From Devosia nanyangense (GTDB taxonomy: Bacteria > Pseudomonadota > Alphaproteobacteria > Rhizobiales > Devosiaceae), in assembly GCA_016213505.1 (NCBI GenBank), contig JACRAF010000027.1:35519-99518 (forward strand): a DNA stretch of 64,000 nucleotides, read 5' to 3'. Position 1 is the first letter of the stretch; each line of letters begins with the position of its first letter. The position numbers and the translations under genes are program-made. Positions 44,569 to 51,651 of this stretch are shown here, one piece after another. The notes under the pieces are model-generated. The model was not told the DNA's origin. It did not search any database and saw only the letters and a list, made by a program, of their open reading frames with translations.

Positions 44569-44631
44569 GCCGCGGATTTCTGCGCCGGGCCGCGGTGTCG
44601 TGGCCCGGCCACTGCGTGTGGACCATTCGAC

Positions 44632-45558
44632 ATGACGGATTTGGCGGCAGGCGCCCGGCAGGACAATGTGGGCCGCGGCATCATCCTGTCGGTCACCGCG
44701 ATCCTGATTTTCTCGACCCAGGACGCGACCTCGAAATTCCTCGTTCAGACCGTATCGCCGTTCCAGATGACGATGATGCGGTTCTGGGCGTTCGCTGCAT
44801 TCTCGCTGATCCTGGCGTGGCGCAAGGGTTCGCTGCGCGACGCGTTCCGTTCGCGCCAGCCGTGGTCGCAGGTGCTGCGCGCGGCGCTCCTGATCGGCGA
44901 CATCTGGCTGTATGTGCTGGCGCTGAGCACCGTGCCGCTGGCCGAAGTGCAGGCCATCACGCTGGTCTATCCGCTGCTGGTGACGCTGATCGCCATTCCG
45001 CTGCTCGGGGAGAAGGTCGGCATCTTTCGCATCGGCGCGGTGGTGGTCGGGTTTTTCGGCGCGCTGGTGATCGTCAGGCCCGGCGGGGTGCCGCTCGGCT
45101 GGGGCGTCGCCTTCGCGGTCGGCTCGGGCGCCTGCTACGCGGCCTATATCGTGCTCACGCGAAAAGTCTCGGCCACTGATTCGACGACCACCAGCATGGT
45201 CTATGTCGGCATCGTCGGGCTGCTGATCAGCTCGGCGGTCGGAGTGTTCTTCTGGCAGCCGCTCGATCTGAGTTCGGCGCTGCTCGTCGGCTACATCATG
45301 GTCACGGGCGTCGTCGCGCACGGGCTGATGATCCTGGCGCTCTCGTCGGCGCCGGCGAGCGTGCTGCAGCCGTTCAACTACACCTCGCTGCCGTGGAGCA
45401 TCGTGCTCAGCTACGTGATCTTCCAGCACCTGATCGACCCGATTTCGCTGGGGGGTGCGGCGGTGATCGTGGCGGCGGGGCTGGTGGTGATGGCGCGGGA
45501 GAGGATCAAGAGGGTCCCTTCGGGGGCCGCCGAGCCAGCGCTGCCAGGAAAAGAATGA
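44632..45558 (+). CDS. EamA/DMT family transporter
   Basis: 308 residues, ten hydrophobic helices in two halves: STQDATSKFLVQTVSPFQMT and STVPLAEVQAITLVYPLLVT in the first, LSSAPASVLQPFNYTSLPW in the second. Metabolite exporter, substrate unknown. Its 3' end overlaps the convergent small gene at 45506 by 53 bp. Confidence 0.85.
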   Translation: MTDLAAGARQDNVGRGIILSVTAILIFSTQDATSKFLVQTVSPFQMTMMRFWAFAAFSLILAWRKGSLRDAFRSRQPWSQVLRAALLIGDIWLYVLALSTVPLAEVQAITLVYPLLVTLIAIPLLGEKVGIFRIGAVVVGFFGALVIVRPGGVPLGWGVAFAVGSGACYAAYIVLTRKVSATDSTTTSMVYVGIVGLLISSAVGVFFWQPLDLSSALLVGYIMVTGVVAHGLMILALSSAPASVLQPFNYTSLPWSIVLSYVIFQHLIDPISLGGAAVIVAAGLVVMARERIKRVPSGAAEPALPGKE

Positions 45559-45739
45559 GAGCGGCGACGAGGGCCAGAGCACCCAGCGGCGCGACCGTCA
45601 GACTCAGCAGCACCGGTATTAGCGGATCGACCTCGGGCAGGATAGTGCCGACGGCGAGGACAGGGACAAGGCCGAGGGCCAGCAGCACCAACCCCAGCCG
45701 CAGCAGCAGCTTGCCCCAGATCCGAAGCGGCTCATCCAT
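45506..45739 (-). CDS. Small membrane protein of unknown function
   Basis: 77 residues from ATG 45739 behind GGAGGCTTTGGC. Two hydrophobic helices (LLLRLGLVLLALGLVPVLAV and LSLTVAPLGALALVAALILF). The coding region overlaps the 3' end of the transporter on the opposite strand. Support is the ribosome site and two helices; no family recognised. Confidence 0.5.
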   Translation of the reverse strand: MDEPLRIWGKLLLRLGLVLLALGLVPVLAVGTILPEVDPLIPVLLSLTVAPLGALALVAALILFLAALARRPPKGPS

Positions 45740-45819
45740 GCCAAAGCCTCCGGCGGGCGCCACTTGAATCGGGACGCGGCCATGGGCACTTTATGGGCCG
45801 TGACAACGAGGTGCACGCA

Positions 45820-46260
45820 ATGCCTGTGATCATCGAGCTTATTCTGGCCGTGGTGCTGATCGGCGCGGTGATCAGCTATTTCACCCGCAGCCGCAGGGTG
45901 TCGGAGCGCCAGGCGATGACCGAGCGCCGGGTCGACGCCTATATCGAGACCATCCGCCGCGAGGCGGACAAGCCCGAACTGGCGGCGATGAGCGACACGG
46001 AACTGCGCGACCTGCTGCTGTCGAGCGCCCACAACCTCAAGGTGCAGAGCGACCGGCGGATGTATTTCCTGTTCGGCGGCGTGGTGATCGCGCTGATCGG
46101 GGCGATCATGGTGGCGACCGAGGACGGCACCCGCGGCTTCGGCATTGCGCTCCTGATCGGGGCGCTGGTGCTCTACGGGTTCAACGAATTCCTCGGGCGG
46201 CAGATGATCGGGCCGCTGGAGCAGAAGGGCATCGACGTCGAGCGCCTGCGGGTCGAGTAA
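45820..46260 (+). CDS. Membrane protein of unknown function
   Basis: 146 residues from ATG 45820 (AACGAGGTGCACGCA). N-terminal anchor MPVIIELILAVVLIGAVISY, a charged helical linker with SERQAMTERRVDAYIETIRR, then two more helices (RMYFLFGGVVIALIGAIMVA and GFGIALLIGALVLYGF). No domain recognised. Confidence 0.75.
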   Translation: MPVIIELILAVVLIGAVISYFTRSRRVSERQAMTERRVDAYIETIRREADKPELAAMSDTELRDLLLSSAHNLKVQSDRRMYFLFGGVVIALIGAIMVATEDGTRGFGIALLIGALVLYGFNEFLGRQMIGPLEQKGIDVERLRVE

Positions 46261-46267
46261 CGACCGA

Positions 46268-46292
46268 CGCCGGCCTCCCGAAGGAGACCGGC
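46268..46292. terminator. Hairpin between convergent genes
   Basis: GCCGGCCTCC-CGAA-GGAGACCGGC (one mismatch) between the membrane gene and the convergent SH3 gene. No T-run; may act as a two-way terminator. Confidence 0.4.
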
Positions 46293-46334
46293 GCCGATGC
46301 TTCCGAGCCCTGGAGGCCGGGGAAGGTCGACGGA

Positions 46335-46676
46335 TCAGCCGTTGACGCAGACGTAGCCCAGCGGACCCCAGAAGCAGGCCTGCACATTGCCGGGGCCGGG
46401 GAACGGGCCGGGGCCCGGCGCGAAATCGAGGACGCCGGACTTCACCCAGCCGTCCTGGCCCGGGATCTTGATCTTGTACCAGTTGCCCCAGTGGGCGAGG
46501 ATCTTGACGTAGTCGCCTTCTTCGACCGAATTGACGATCGGCGCGAGGTTGGAATGGTTGGCGCGGACCCAGGCGTCGTGATCGACATAGGCATAGGTGG
46601 CGGCCATCGACGAGACGGTGGTGGCGAGGACGATCGCGGCGGCGACTGCGCCGGTCTTGACGAGAGAGAGCGACAT
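46335..46676 (-). CDS. Secreted SH3-like domain protein
   Basis: 113 residues. Signal peptide MSLSLVKTGAVAAAIVLATT then a bacterial SH3b domain: NLAPIVNSVEEGDYVKILAH and WYKIKIPGQDGWVKSGVLDF. A Pro/Gly linker and a Cys-pair tail (VQACFWGPLGYVCVNG) follow. Periplasmic, possibly peptidoglycan-binding. Tandem with the related gene at 46785. Confidence 0.8.
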   Translation of the reverse strand: MSLSLVKTGAVAAAIVLATTVSSMAATYAYVDHDAWVRANHSNLAPIVNSVEEGDYVKILAHWGNWYKIKIPGQDGWVKSGVLDFAPGPGPFPGPGNVQACFWGPLGYVCVNG

Positions 46677-46784
46677 GATGGTTCCTTTCGGGTTGAGGGC
46701 AATCGCTTGCCTTGACCCGAACCTAGTGCCGCCTGCCTGAACGGAAGCTGACGCCGCCGTTTAGGATGCGATTTTATGCAAATG

Positions 46785-47138
46785 CTACCAATCGCGATCG
46801 GGAAACAGATCGAGCGGGTCGAGCGGATCGAACGAGAACTCGAACGGTGTAACGGCGTTCTTGGCGGGTGAGCCGATGAGCCACGAGCCGGGCACCCAGC
46901 CGGAGGGGCCGCCGTCGAGCTGGACGACGTGGCACCAGCGCTGCTGGCGCGTGCACTGATCGAGATAGACGCGCTCCTGATCGGCGAGCTTGCCGATGAC
47001 GGGATAGGCGTAGCCCGGGCCGATGTGGATGGCCTGGACGCCGCTGGCGCGGGCGGTGGGTTTGGCCAGGGCCGGCGTCGCGGTGGCGGCGAGGGCGATC
47101 AGGGCGACGGCGGCGAACGCTGTTCTGGTGAGATGCAT
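46785..47138 (-). CDS. Secreted SH3-like domain protein
   Basis: 117 residues from ATG 47138 (AGGACCACCCCC upstream). Signal MHLTRTAFAAVALIALAATA then SH3b-like IHIGPGYAYPVIGKLADQER and CTRQQRWCHVVQLDGGPSGW, with two Cys, and a DPLDPLDLFPDRDW tail. Paralogue of the gene at 46335. Confidence 0.78.
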   Translation of the reverse strand: MHLTRTAFAAVALIALAATATPALAKPTARASGVQAIHIGPGYAYPVIGKLADQERVYLDQCTRQQRWCHVVQLDGGPSGWVPGSWLIGSPAKNAVTPFEFSFDPLDPLDLFPDRDW

Positions 47139-47562
47139 GGGGGTGGTCCTTTCGGGATTGAAGGTAGCGGGTGAATGGCGAATGGGGAATGGTGAATGGG
47201 AAGCGGCCAGCACGAAGGGCCCGACACGCCATGGCGTTCGGGGTTTGGCTTGCCGTGGCCACGAGGGGGCCACGGACGGAGAGCGCGGAGCGCCTCCGAG
47301 ATTTGGTTTGCAGAGCGAGACGCTCCGCGCTCTACCGCACCGGGTGTGTCGGAACTGTACGGTCAAAGCGGCCGAAGCCGGTAAGCCGAGAGAACCCAAG
47401 CCGTGCGACCACGGCGCCCGATACGTCCACCGGCACTTCGTCGGTACCCCGCGGTAGAGGGTGAACGCGACGAGCAATGTAAGGCGGCCGGAAAGCGCGG
47501 GGATAAGTTTTTTCAACCGCCTGATCCGGTTGAGCTTTTCCCCGGTTTTTTGGCCACGCGCC
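47139..47562. other. Intergenic stretch with repeats and hairpins, no gene
   Basis: 424 bp. Contains GTGAATGG-type repeat units (47170-47200), hairpin CCGTGGCC (47253-47260)/GGCCACGG (47268-47275) and a longer one, AGAGCGCGGAGCG (47280-47292)/CGCTCCGCGCTCT (47321-47333, 13 bp perfect). Small frames here are shadows of the repeats. Confidence 0.6.
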
Positions 47563-47949
47563 TCAGGTCGTCCGTCCCAGCCTCTGCAACTGTTCGAGCA
47601 GCCGGTTCGCGGCGATCTGCCAGAGGTCTTCGGCCTTCACCTCGTCATAGACCTTGTAGCGCTTCTCGAAGACGCTGAGCGCGGTCCCGGCGAGGTCGAG
47701 CCGGGTGTCGAGCTCGAGCATGCTGGGCGTGCCGTGCAGCGGCGCCAGCCCCGGGCCGCCCTCGCGCGAGACGACGCGACGGATGTCGCTCAGCACGACG
47801 CGGGCCAGGACGAGCGTATCGCGCGGCACCGGCGCCAGGGGATGGCGCGCAATGTGCGGCTCGAGGCTGCGGCGCAGCGCCCGCAGCCGCGGCTCTACCG
47901 CCTCGAACGCGATGACCTGGGCCTCGCTGGTCTGCCCGCCCTCAAACAT
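47563..47949 (-). CDS. Hypothetical protein
   Basis: 128 residues, helical and charged: MFEGGQTSEAQVIAFEAVEP, HPLAPVPRDTLVLARVVLSD, LFEKRYKVYDEV-like FEKRYKVYDEVKAEDLWQIA. No family recognised. Overlaps the next upstream gene by 8 bp, so the two form an operon. Confidence 0.65.
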   Translation of the reverse strand: MFEGGQTSEAQVIAFEAVEPRLRALRRSLEPHIARHPLAPVPRDTLVLARVVLSDIRRVVSREGGPGLAPLHGTPSMLELDTRLDLAGTALSVFEKRYKVYDEVKAEDLWQIAANRLLEQLQRLGRTT

Positions 47950-48400
47950 GGTGCGCCTCCAGCGCCGCGAGGCGGCGGGCGGCGTCGGCGCGGGAGCGGA
48001 AATAGCGGAGGTTGGCGAGGGCGGGATCGAGCGCGGCGAGCACTTCGGCGGGCCCGATCAGCATGGTCTCGCTGAGCCGCGCGATGGCTTGGCGATGATA
48101 GGGCCGGATGCCGGCCTCGCTCTCGGCGCGGAGGGCATCGAGCTCGATGTTGAGCTTGCGCAGGGCGAAGGTGGAGACGGGGGTGAAGCCGCCGACGCGC
48201 AGCGCCGTGAGGCACTCGTCGCGCAGGGCGGCGAGATGGGCGATGCGCGCGTCGAGGGGCTCAGGGTGAGGGGCGGGCTCAGGGTGCCCTTCGGCAGGCT
48301 CAGGATGAGGGGCGGGGGGCGGGGCGTAGTTGGGGACGACGCCGAAGATCGGGGCGGCGGTGGGGTTTGGGATGACGGTGAGGTGTTTGGGGATGGACAT
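47942..48400 (-). CDS. Hypothetical protein with repeat-derived Pro/Glu/His segment
   Basis: 152 residues. After MSIPKHLTVIPNPTAAPIFG comes a PAPHPEPAEGHPEPAPHPEP stretch (residues ~28-48) translated from a known type of intergenic repeat (GGGCTCAGGGTGAGGGG / CCCTTCGGCAGGCTCAGG). The remaining part is helical (GFTPVSTFALRKLNIELDAL, LSETMLIGPAEVLAALDPAL). No family recognised; coupled to the gene at 47563. Confidence 0.65.
   Translation of the reverse strand: MSIPKHLTVIPNPTAAPIFGVVPNYAPPPAPHPEPAEGHPEPAPHPEPLDARIAHLAALRDECLTALRVGGFTPVSTFALRKLNIELDALRAESEAGIRPYHRQAIARLSETMLIGPAEVLAALDPALANLRYFRSRADAARRLAALEAHHV
48256..48312. repeat. 'PHPEPAEG' repeat translated inside a gene
   Basis: GGGGCTCAGGGTGAGGGG (48256-48273) and CGGGCTCAGGGTG...CCCTTCGGCAGGCTCAGGATGAGGGG (48274-48312), the CCCTTCGRCAGGCTCAGG-type alphaproteobacterial repeat. 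Confidence 0.7.
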
Positions 48401-48544
48401 GCGAAAACTCCGGTTGTGACTCCGGAGATTGTAATTGCGGGCGGAGGGGCGGGGATAAGTTTGGCTAAGGGGTTGGAGGGATTGGGGGATTCGGGGGAAA
48501 TTGTGCCACGGGGGTGGATGCGAGCATGAGGGGGCGCAGTCAGG

Positions 48545-48600
48545 ATTCCTCTCCCGCTTGCGGGGGAGGGGAACCGCCGTCAGGCGGTGGAGGGGGGAGC
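48545..48600. repeat. REP-like palindromic repeat
   Basis: CCTCTCCCGCTTGCGGGGGA followed by CCGCCGTCAGGCGGTGGAGG; two hairpins in a row overlapping the 3' end of the DUF559 gene. Confidence 0.7.
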
Positions 48601-48930
48601 CGCTTGCGCAATGCTCCTGAGGACCGCTGCCGGCCTCGTCTCGATATCGACTGTCGAGAACCGCAGCACGCGGATGCCCTCCTTGGCAAGCCAGATAGTT
48701 CGCCGCTTATCGTAGTCTCTCTGCTCCTCATGCGCGGGCCCATCCACCTCAAGCCCAAGCTTGATATCGGCACAGTAGAAATCGAGGACGAACGGCCCGA
48801 CCGGGTGCTGGCGGCGGAAGTGCAGGCCCAATTGGCCGCGCCGGACCATTGACCAGAGAACTCGCTCCGGCCCCGTCATAGCGCGGCGGAGGGTCTTAGC
48901 TCTATCGCGAATGAAGTCAGGTGATCGCAA
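48580..48930 (-). CDS. DUF559 endonuclease-like protein (Vsr-related)
   Basis: 116 residues. RAMTGPERVLWSMVRRGQLG and HFRRQHPVGPFVLDFYCADI, then LEVDGPAHEEQRDYDKRRTI and VLRFSTVDIE: the catalytic D/E-x-K style core of the Vsr-like restriction endonuclease fold. Such genes are common and mobile; the activity is usually unknown. Confidence 0.82.
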   Translation of the reverse strand: MRSPDFIRDRAKTLRRAMTGPERVLWSMVRRGQLGLHFRRQHPVGPFVLDFYCADIKLGLEVDGPAHEEQRDYDKRRTIWLAKEGIRVLRFSTVDIETRPAAVLRSIAQAAPPSTA

Positions 48931-48939
48931 GCGGCGCGC

Positions 48940-49010
48940 TCCGTGCGTGGGGCTCCCCTCTCCACCACGCTATGCGTGGTCCCCCTCTCCCGCAAGCGGG
49001 AGCGGACCGC
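48940..49010. repeat. REP-like palindromic repeat
   Basis: CCCTCTCCACCACGCTATGC then CCCCCTCTCCCGCAAGCGGG; hairpin CTCCCGC-AA-GCGGGAG. Confidence 0.7.
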
Positions 49011-49087
49011 CGACTGCGACGTCGGCGCCGCTGGGGCCCGCTGGCGCCTAAACGATGTGCGAGCTCGGTGGTGGCCCGCCTCAAACG

Positions 49088-49255
49088 TCAACTAAGCGAC
49101 TTGACCTTGCGAAGGATGTCATCGACATCTCCCTCGACGGAAGCTACAGCCCGCGCCAGCTCCGCAACCGCTTCGGCCAGCTTGTCGAGCTTAGCTTCGA
49201 CGCCCTTCTCGGATTTCACCTCGTTCGCCCTATTGCGCGCTCGTGTTGCAGACAT
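49088..49255 (-). CDS. 55-residue coiled-coil-like protein, last gene of the HEPN operon
   Basis: ATG 49255 to TGA 49088, preceded by AGAGGAGGTACTAG, the strongest ribosome site in this region. The sequence MSATRARNRANEVKSEKGVE then LDKLAEAVAELARAVASVEG has a regular heptad pattern and predicts one amphipathic helix. It starts 30 bp after the stop of the HEPN-like gene. Too short for many gene finders. Role unknown. Confidence 0.7.
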   Translation of the reverse strand: MSATRARNRANEVKSEKGVEAKLDKLAEAVAELARAVASVEGDVDDILRKVKSLS

Positions 49256-49284
49256 TCTAGTACCTCCTCTGAGACACTCAGGTG

Positions 49285-50046
49285 CTAGGTTTTCAAAGTG
49301 TGAGTCATTGCAAGTTCATCGGCAATTTTCTGTCCGGTCGGCAACAGCTGCGCTAAATCCTCGGCGCGCGAGAACCGCAGTAGTCTCGCCTCGTCGAGTT
49401 GACCGAGCACTTTTCGGATGTAGGTCTTATTTGGCTGCCCAGTCCACGAGCTTAAGTCGTCGACCGAACTCTCCCGAGCCTCCGTGCTCGCGACTAACAA
49501 GACGAGCTCGTCCCTCAGCGATAACCCAATTTTCAGTACGCGCCGATAGCCTCCCTCTACAAAGATGAGAGGGGATGGATACTCGGCCAGCCGATCGACA
49601 AGCTTCTGGGCCTCGCGTAGTGGAACAGAATTATAGTTTCGAACAAGCTCGGCGAGTATCCAAGATGATTGCGCCACAACTGCGAACGCGTCTACCGCAT
49701 TCGAATCGACGTCGCCGCCCACGTGCCCCACTCCCCGATTGTTACGCACCTCGTAGAGGACTGTAAGGAGAGGCAGGACAAGGAAGCGGAGGCCGGTCCC
49801 GAGCGCCGGTTGATTTTCAAGTTGACGACAACTTCCCCTGAAATCGCTGGGTTTGTACGGGGCGGCTGGATAAGCCCCGTCAACGTCACCCTTCAAGATT
49901 GAGTAGACGACCTCACAGAATCTGCCACCTGCTAGTTCGGAGGCGCGCCACCGGTGTTCTCGGTAGTTCCTTTGGAGATCGCGAAACTCATCAACCAACG
50001 CGGTCTCCAGCGAAGGTGGAAGCGTGGCGAACAGCCTTTGAGCCAT
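49285..50046 (-). CDS. HEPN-like protein with C-terminal winged helix
   Basis: 253 residues. A HEPN-type motif YEVRNNRGVGHVGGDVD (R-x6-H) lies near residue 100, preceded by FCEVVYSILKGDV. A C-terminal helix-turn-helix follows (LSSWTGQPNKTYIRKVLGQL then EARLLRFSRAEDLAQLLPTG). HEPN domains with Rx4-6H are frequently RNases in toxin or antiphage systems. The start overlaps the upstream gene's stop by 1 bp. Function not established. Confidence 0.7.
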   Translation of the reverse strand: MAQRLFATLPPSLETALVDEFRDLQRNYREHRWRASELAGGRFCEVVYSILKGDVDGAYPAAPYKPSDFRGSCRQLENQPALGTGLRFLVLPLLTVLYEVRNNRGVGHVGGDVDSNAVDAFAVVAQSSWILAELVRNYNSVPLREAQKLVDRLAEYPSPLIFVEGGYRRVLKIGLSLRDELVLLVASTEARESSVDDLSSWTGQPNKTYIRKVLGQLDEARLLRFSRAEDLAQLLPTGQKIADELAMTHTLKT

Positions 50047-50552
50047 CAGGCCTCCCGCGTCAGTAGTTCCATCATCTCGCTCTCGGCCTTTGCACTTAGG
50101 CTCAGTTGACCGCTCGAGGCCTCGATGAGAAACACTTGAGATTGAAGCGTTGTAACGTACCGCCCGGCGTCATTGCTGTACGACGCCTTCCAGTACCCTG
50201 CCGCTTTCTGCGCCTCGGCGAGAATCTCCTTGCGCGTGAACTGCTGCTGACCCTGGACTAGGGCGAGGCTCACGGCGCCGGCCTTGAGCAGGTCCGATCC
50301 CGTTTTGGCGCTTAGCCTTTGGCAGATTGTCTTGACTGACAGATCCAGTGGGCCGCTCGCGCCGGTCTTCGCCGCCGCCCCGCTCTGCTCCGGAGCAGAC
50401 TGGCCCGACGAGCGGCTTGCGATCTCCTGAAGCAACTTGTCCATTGCGGGTTGCACGGACGCCTCAAAGTAGGCGGCGGGGACAGCGCCTGAGACGGCCA
50501 GATCGCCCTTTGAGATTGAAAACTGTACCAAGCTAGTATCAGCCATCTTCAT
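50046..50552 (-). CDS. Hypothetical protein of the HEPN operon
   Basis: 168 residues (or 166 from ATG 50546). FSISKGDLAVSGAVPAAYFE then a Ser/Gly/Ala linker, VKTICQRLSAKTGSDLLKAG, FTRKEILAEAQKAAGYWKAS and SNDAGRYVTTLQSQVFLIEA: a compact helical domain, perhaps DNA-binding. Overlaps the first gene by 4 bp (ATGA) and the HEPN gene by 1 bp. No family recognised. Confidence 0.7.
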   Translation of the reverse strand: MKMADTSLVQFSISKGDLAVSGAVPAAYFEASVQPAMDKLLQEIASRSSGQSAPEQSGAAAKTGASGPLDLSVKTICQRLSAKTGSDLLKAGAVSLALVQGQQQFTRKEILAEAQKAAGYWKASYSNDAGRYVTTLQSQVFLIEASSGQLSLSAKAESEMMELLTREA

Positions 50553-51058
50553 GCCTGTTCATTTCCTGTGAGCATTTGAACGACGCGCCGCTTTCCGGCG
50601 TCGGTGATTTTGTACGTTTTTCGCGCCTGCTTCGAGCTCCCAGACTTCCGAGTCTGCACAATCCAGGAGGGTTTCGCGCGCATGCACGTGGAGAGAGCAT
50701 CAGTTATGTTCCCAACCTGAAATCCGAGGTCCTTAAGCAGGGCATTGAGGGTCTGGCTCTGGAACGGCTCGCCCTTGGTCGTCTCGGAAAGCCAGTAACT
50801 CGCCACCAATGCCCTGCCGGCATTGTCAGAGGGGGAGGCGGAGTGGTAAAAATCTGCAAAGTCGCCTAGTTCGCCATCAAGGCTCTTTTCATTGATGCCA
50901 ACGCCCCTGATGGATTCCTGAGTTCCTCTTATGTTCGTTTCTTTGGTGGGATAGCCGTATTTTGATGCCGCCCAATAAAATACGCGAACTCGTGCGGTAT
51001 CGTCCAAAGCCCCGAAAATAAGGTCCAGCTGACGCATAGAGTCGATTTCGTCTGGCAT
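50549..51058 (-). CDS. Hypothetical protein of the HEPN operon, possible winged helix
   Basis: 169 residues from ATG 51058 (CATGGAGGGCTCAG). MPDEIDSMRQLDLIFGALDD, VRVFYWAASKYGYPT, ASYWLSETTKGEPFQSQTLN and a basic C-terminal KQARKTYKITDAGKRRVVQM typical of a wing. First gene of the operon. Codon use is less GC-biased than in neighbours. Confidence 0.7.
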   Translation of the reverse strand: MPDEIDSMRQLDLIFGALDDTARVRVFYWAASKYGYPTKETNIRGTQESIRGVGINEKSLDGELGDFADFYHSASPSDNAGRALVASYWLSETTKGEPFQSQTLNALLKDLGFQVGNITDALSTCMRAKPSWIVQTRKSGSSKQARKTYKITDAGKRRVVQMLTGNEQA

Positions 51059-51651
51059 CTGAGCCCTCCATGTTCTGTCCCTGACATAGGGATGCGTGAG
51101 AGCTAAAGCAATATGCAAGAACATTCGAGCATACTGCAGAACGTCCATAAACTGGCGCATGGCCGGTCGAAAGTTTACCTGATTTGGTCGAATTGAGAGT
51201 GTTCAGATATGCGATTGCGTCGCCTGGCTATCCACCAAACAGCTGGCTTGCATTTTTCTCGGTGAGCCAAACTTTTCATGATTCGTATTATGCGCGTAAT
51301 ATCATGATATTAAGTGGTGTCGTCGTATGGATGTTTGATGCATCGATGAAAAACCAACCCAGCTGTTTGGTGGACAGCCGCGCGGCGACATCGAAAGGTG
51401 CATGTGGGAATTTCGATCGCAGATGCGAGATGGCCGGCCAGCGTGCCCTCTCGCGATGAGGGTTTCTTGTGGAAAAGCACATTGAGCGCTGGTGCAGCAT
51501 TGCCAACGTGTCGGGTCGTTGCGGCCGCAGGGGCGCCCGCACGGATCGAAGTCTCGGAAAGCTAGAGAAAGCTGCTAGTCGCCTTCGGTGGCTCCCAGGA
51601 CGTCGAGCTCGGCTTCCCGCAGCCCCCGCGGATCAAGTCCGCGGGCTTCGG
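51059..51651. other. Intergenic stretch upstream of the HEPN operon with inverted repeats
   Basis: 593 bp. AT-rich between about 51180 and 51350. Holds a 16-bp perfect inverted repeat (51231-51246/51359-51374), the 16-bp palindrome TAATATCATGATATTA (51297-51312) between its arms, and the hairpin CCCGCGGA-TCAAG-TCCGCGGG (51625-51645) near the uvrB stop. No gene seen. Confidence 0.65.
51231..51374. repeat. 144-bp element bounded by 16-bp inverted repeats
   Basis: TCCACCAAACAGCTGG at 51231-51246 and its exact complement CCAGCTGTTTGGTGGA at 51359-51374. The interior is AT-rich and centres on a 16-bp palindrome. Size and form resemble a MITE or a large operator. Confidence 0.6.

Noticed and set aside
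44128..45582. N-terminal extension of the SDR gene across the DMT transporter
   Set aside because: Antisense to two plus-strand genes; the SDR cofactor motif starts just after ATG 44127.
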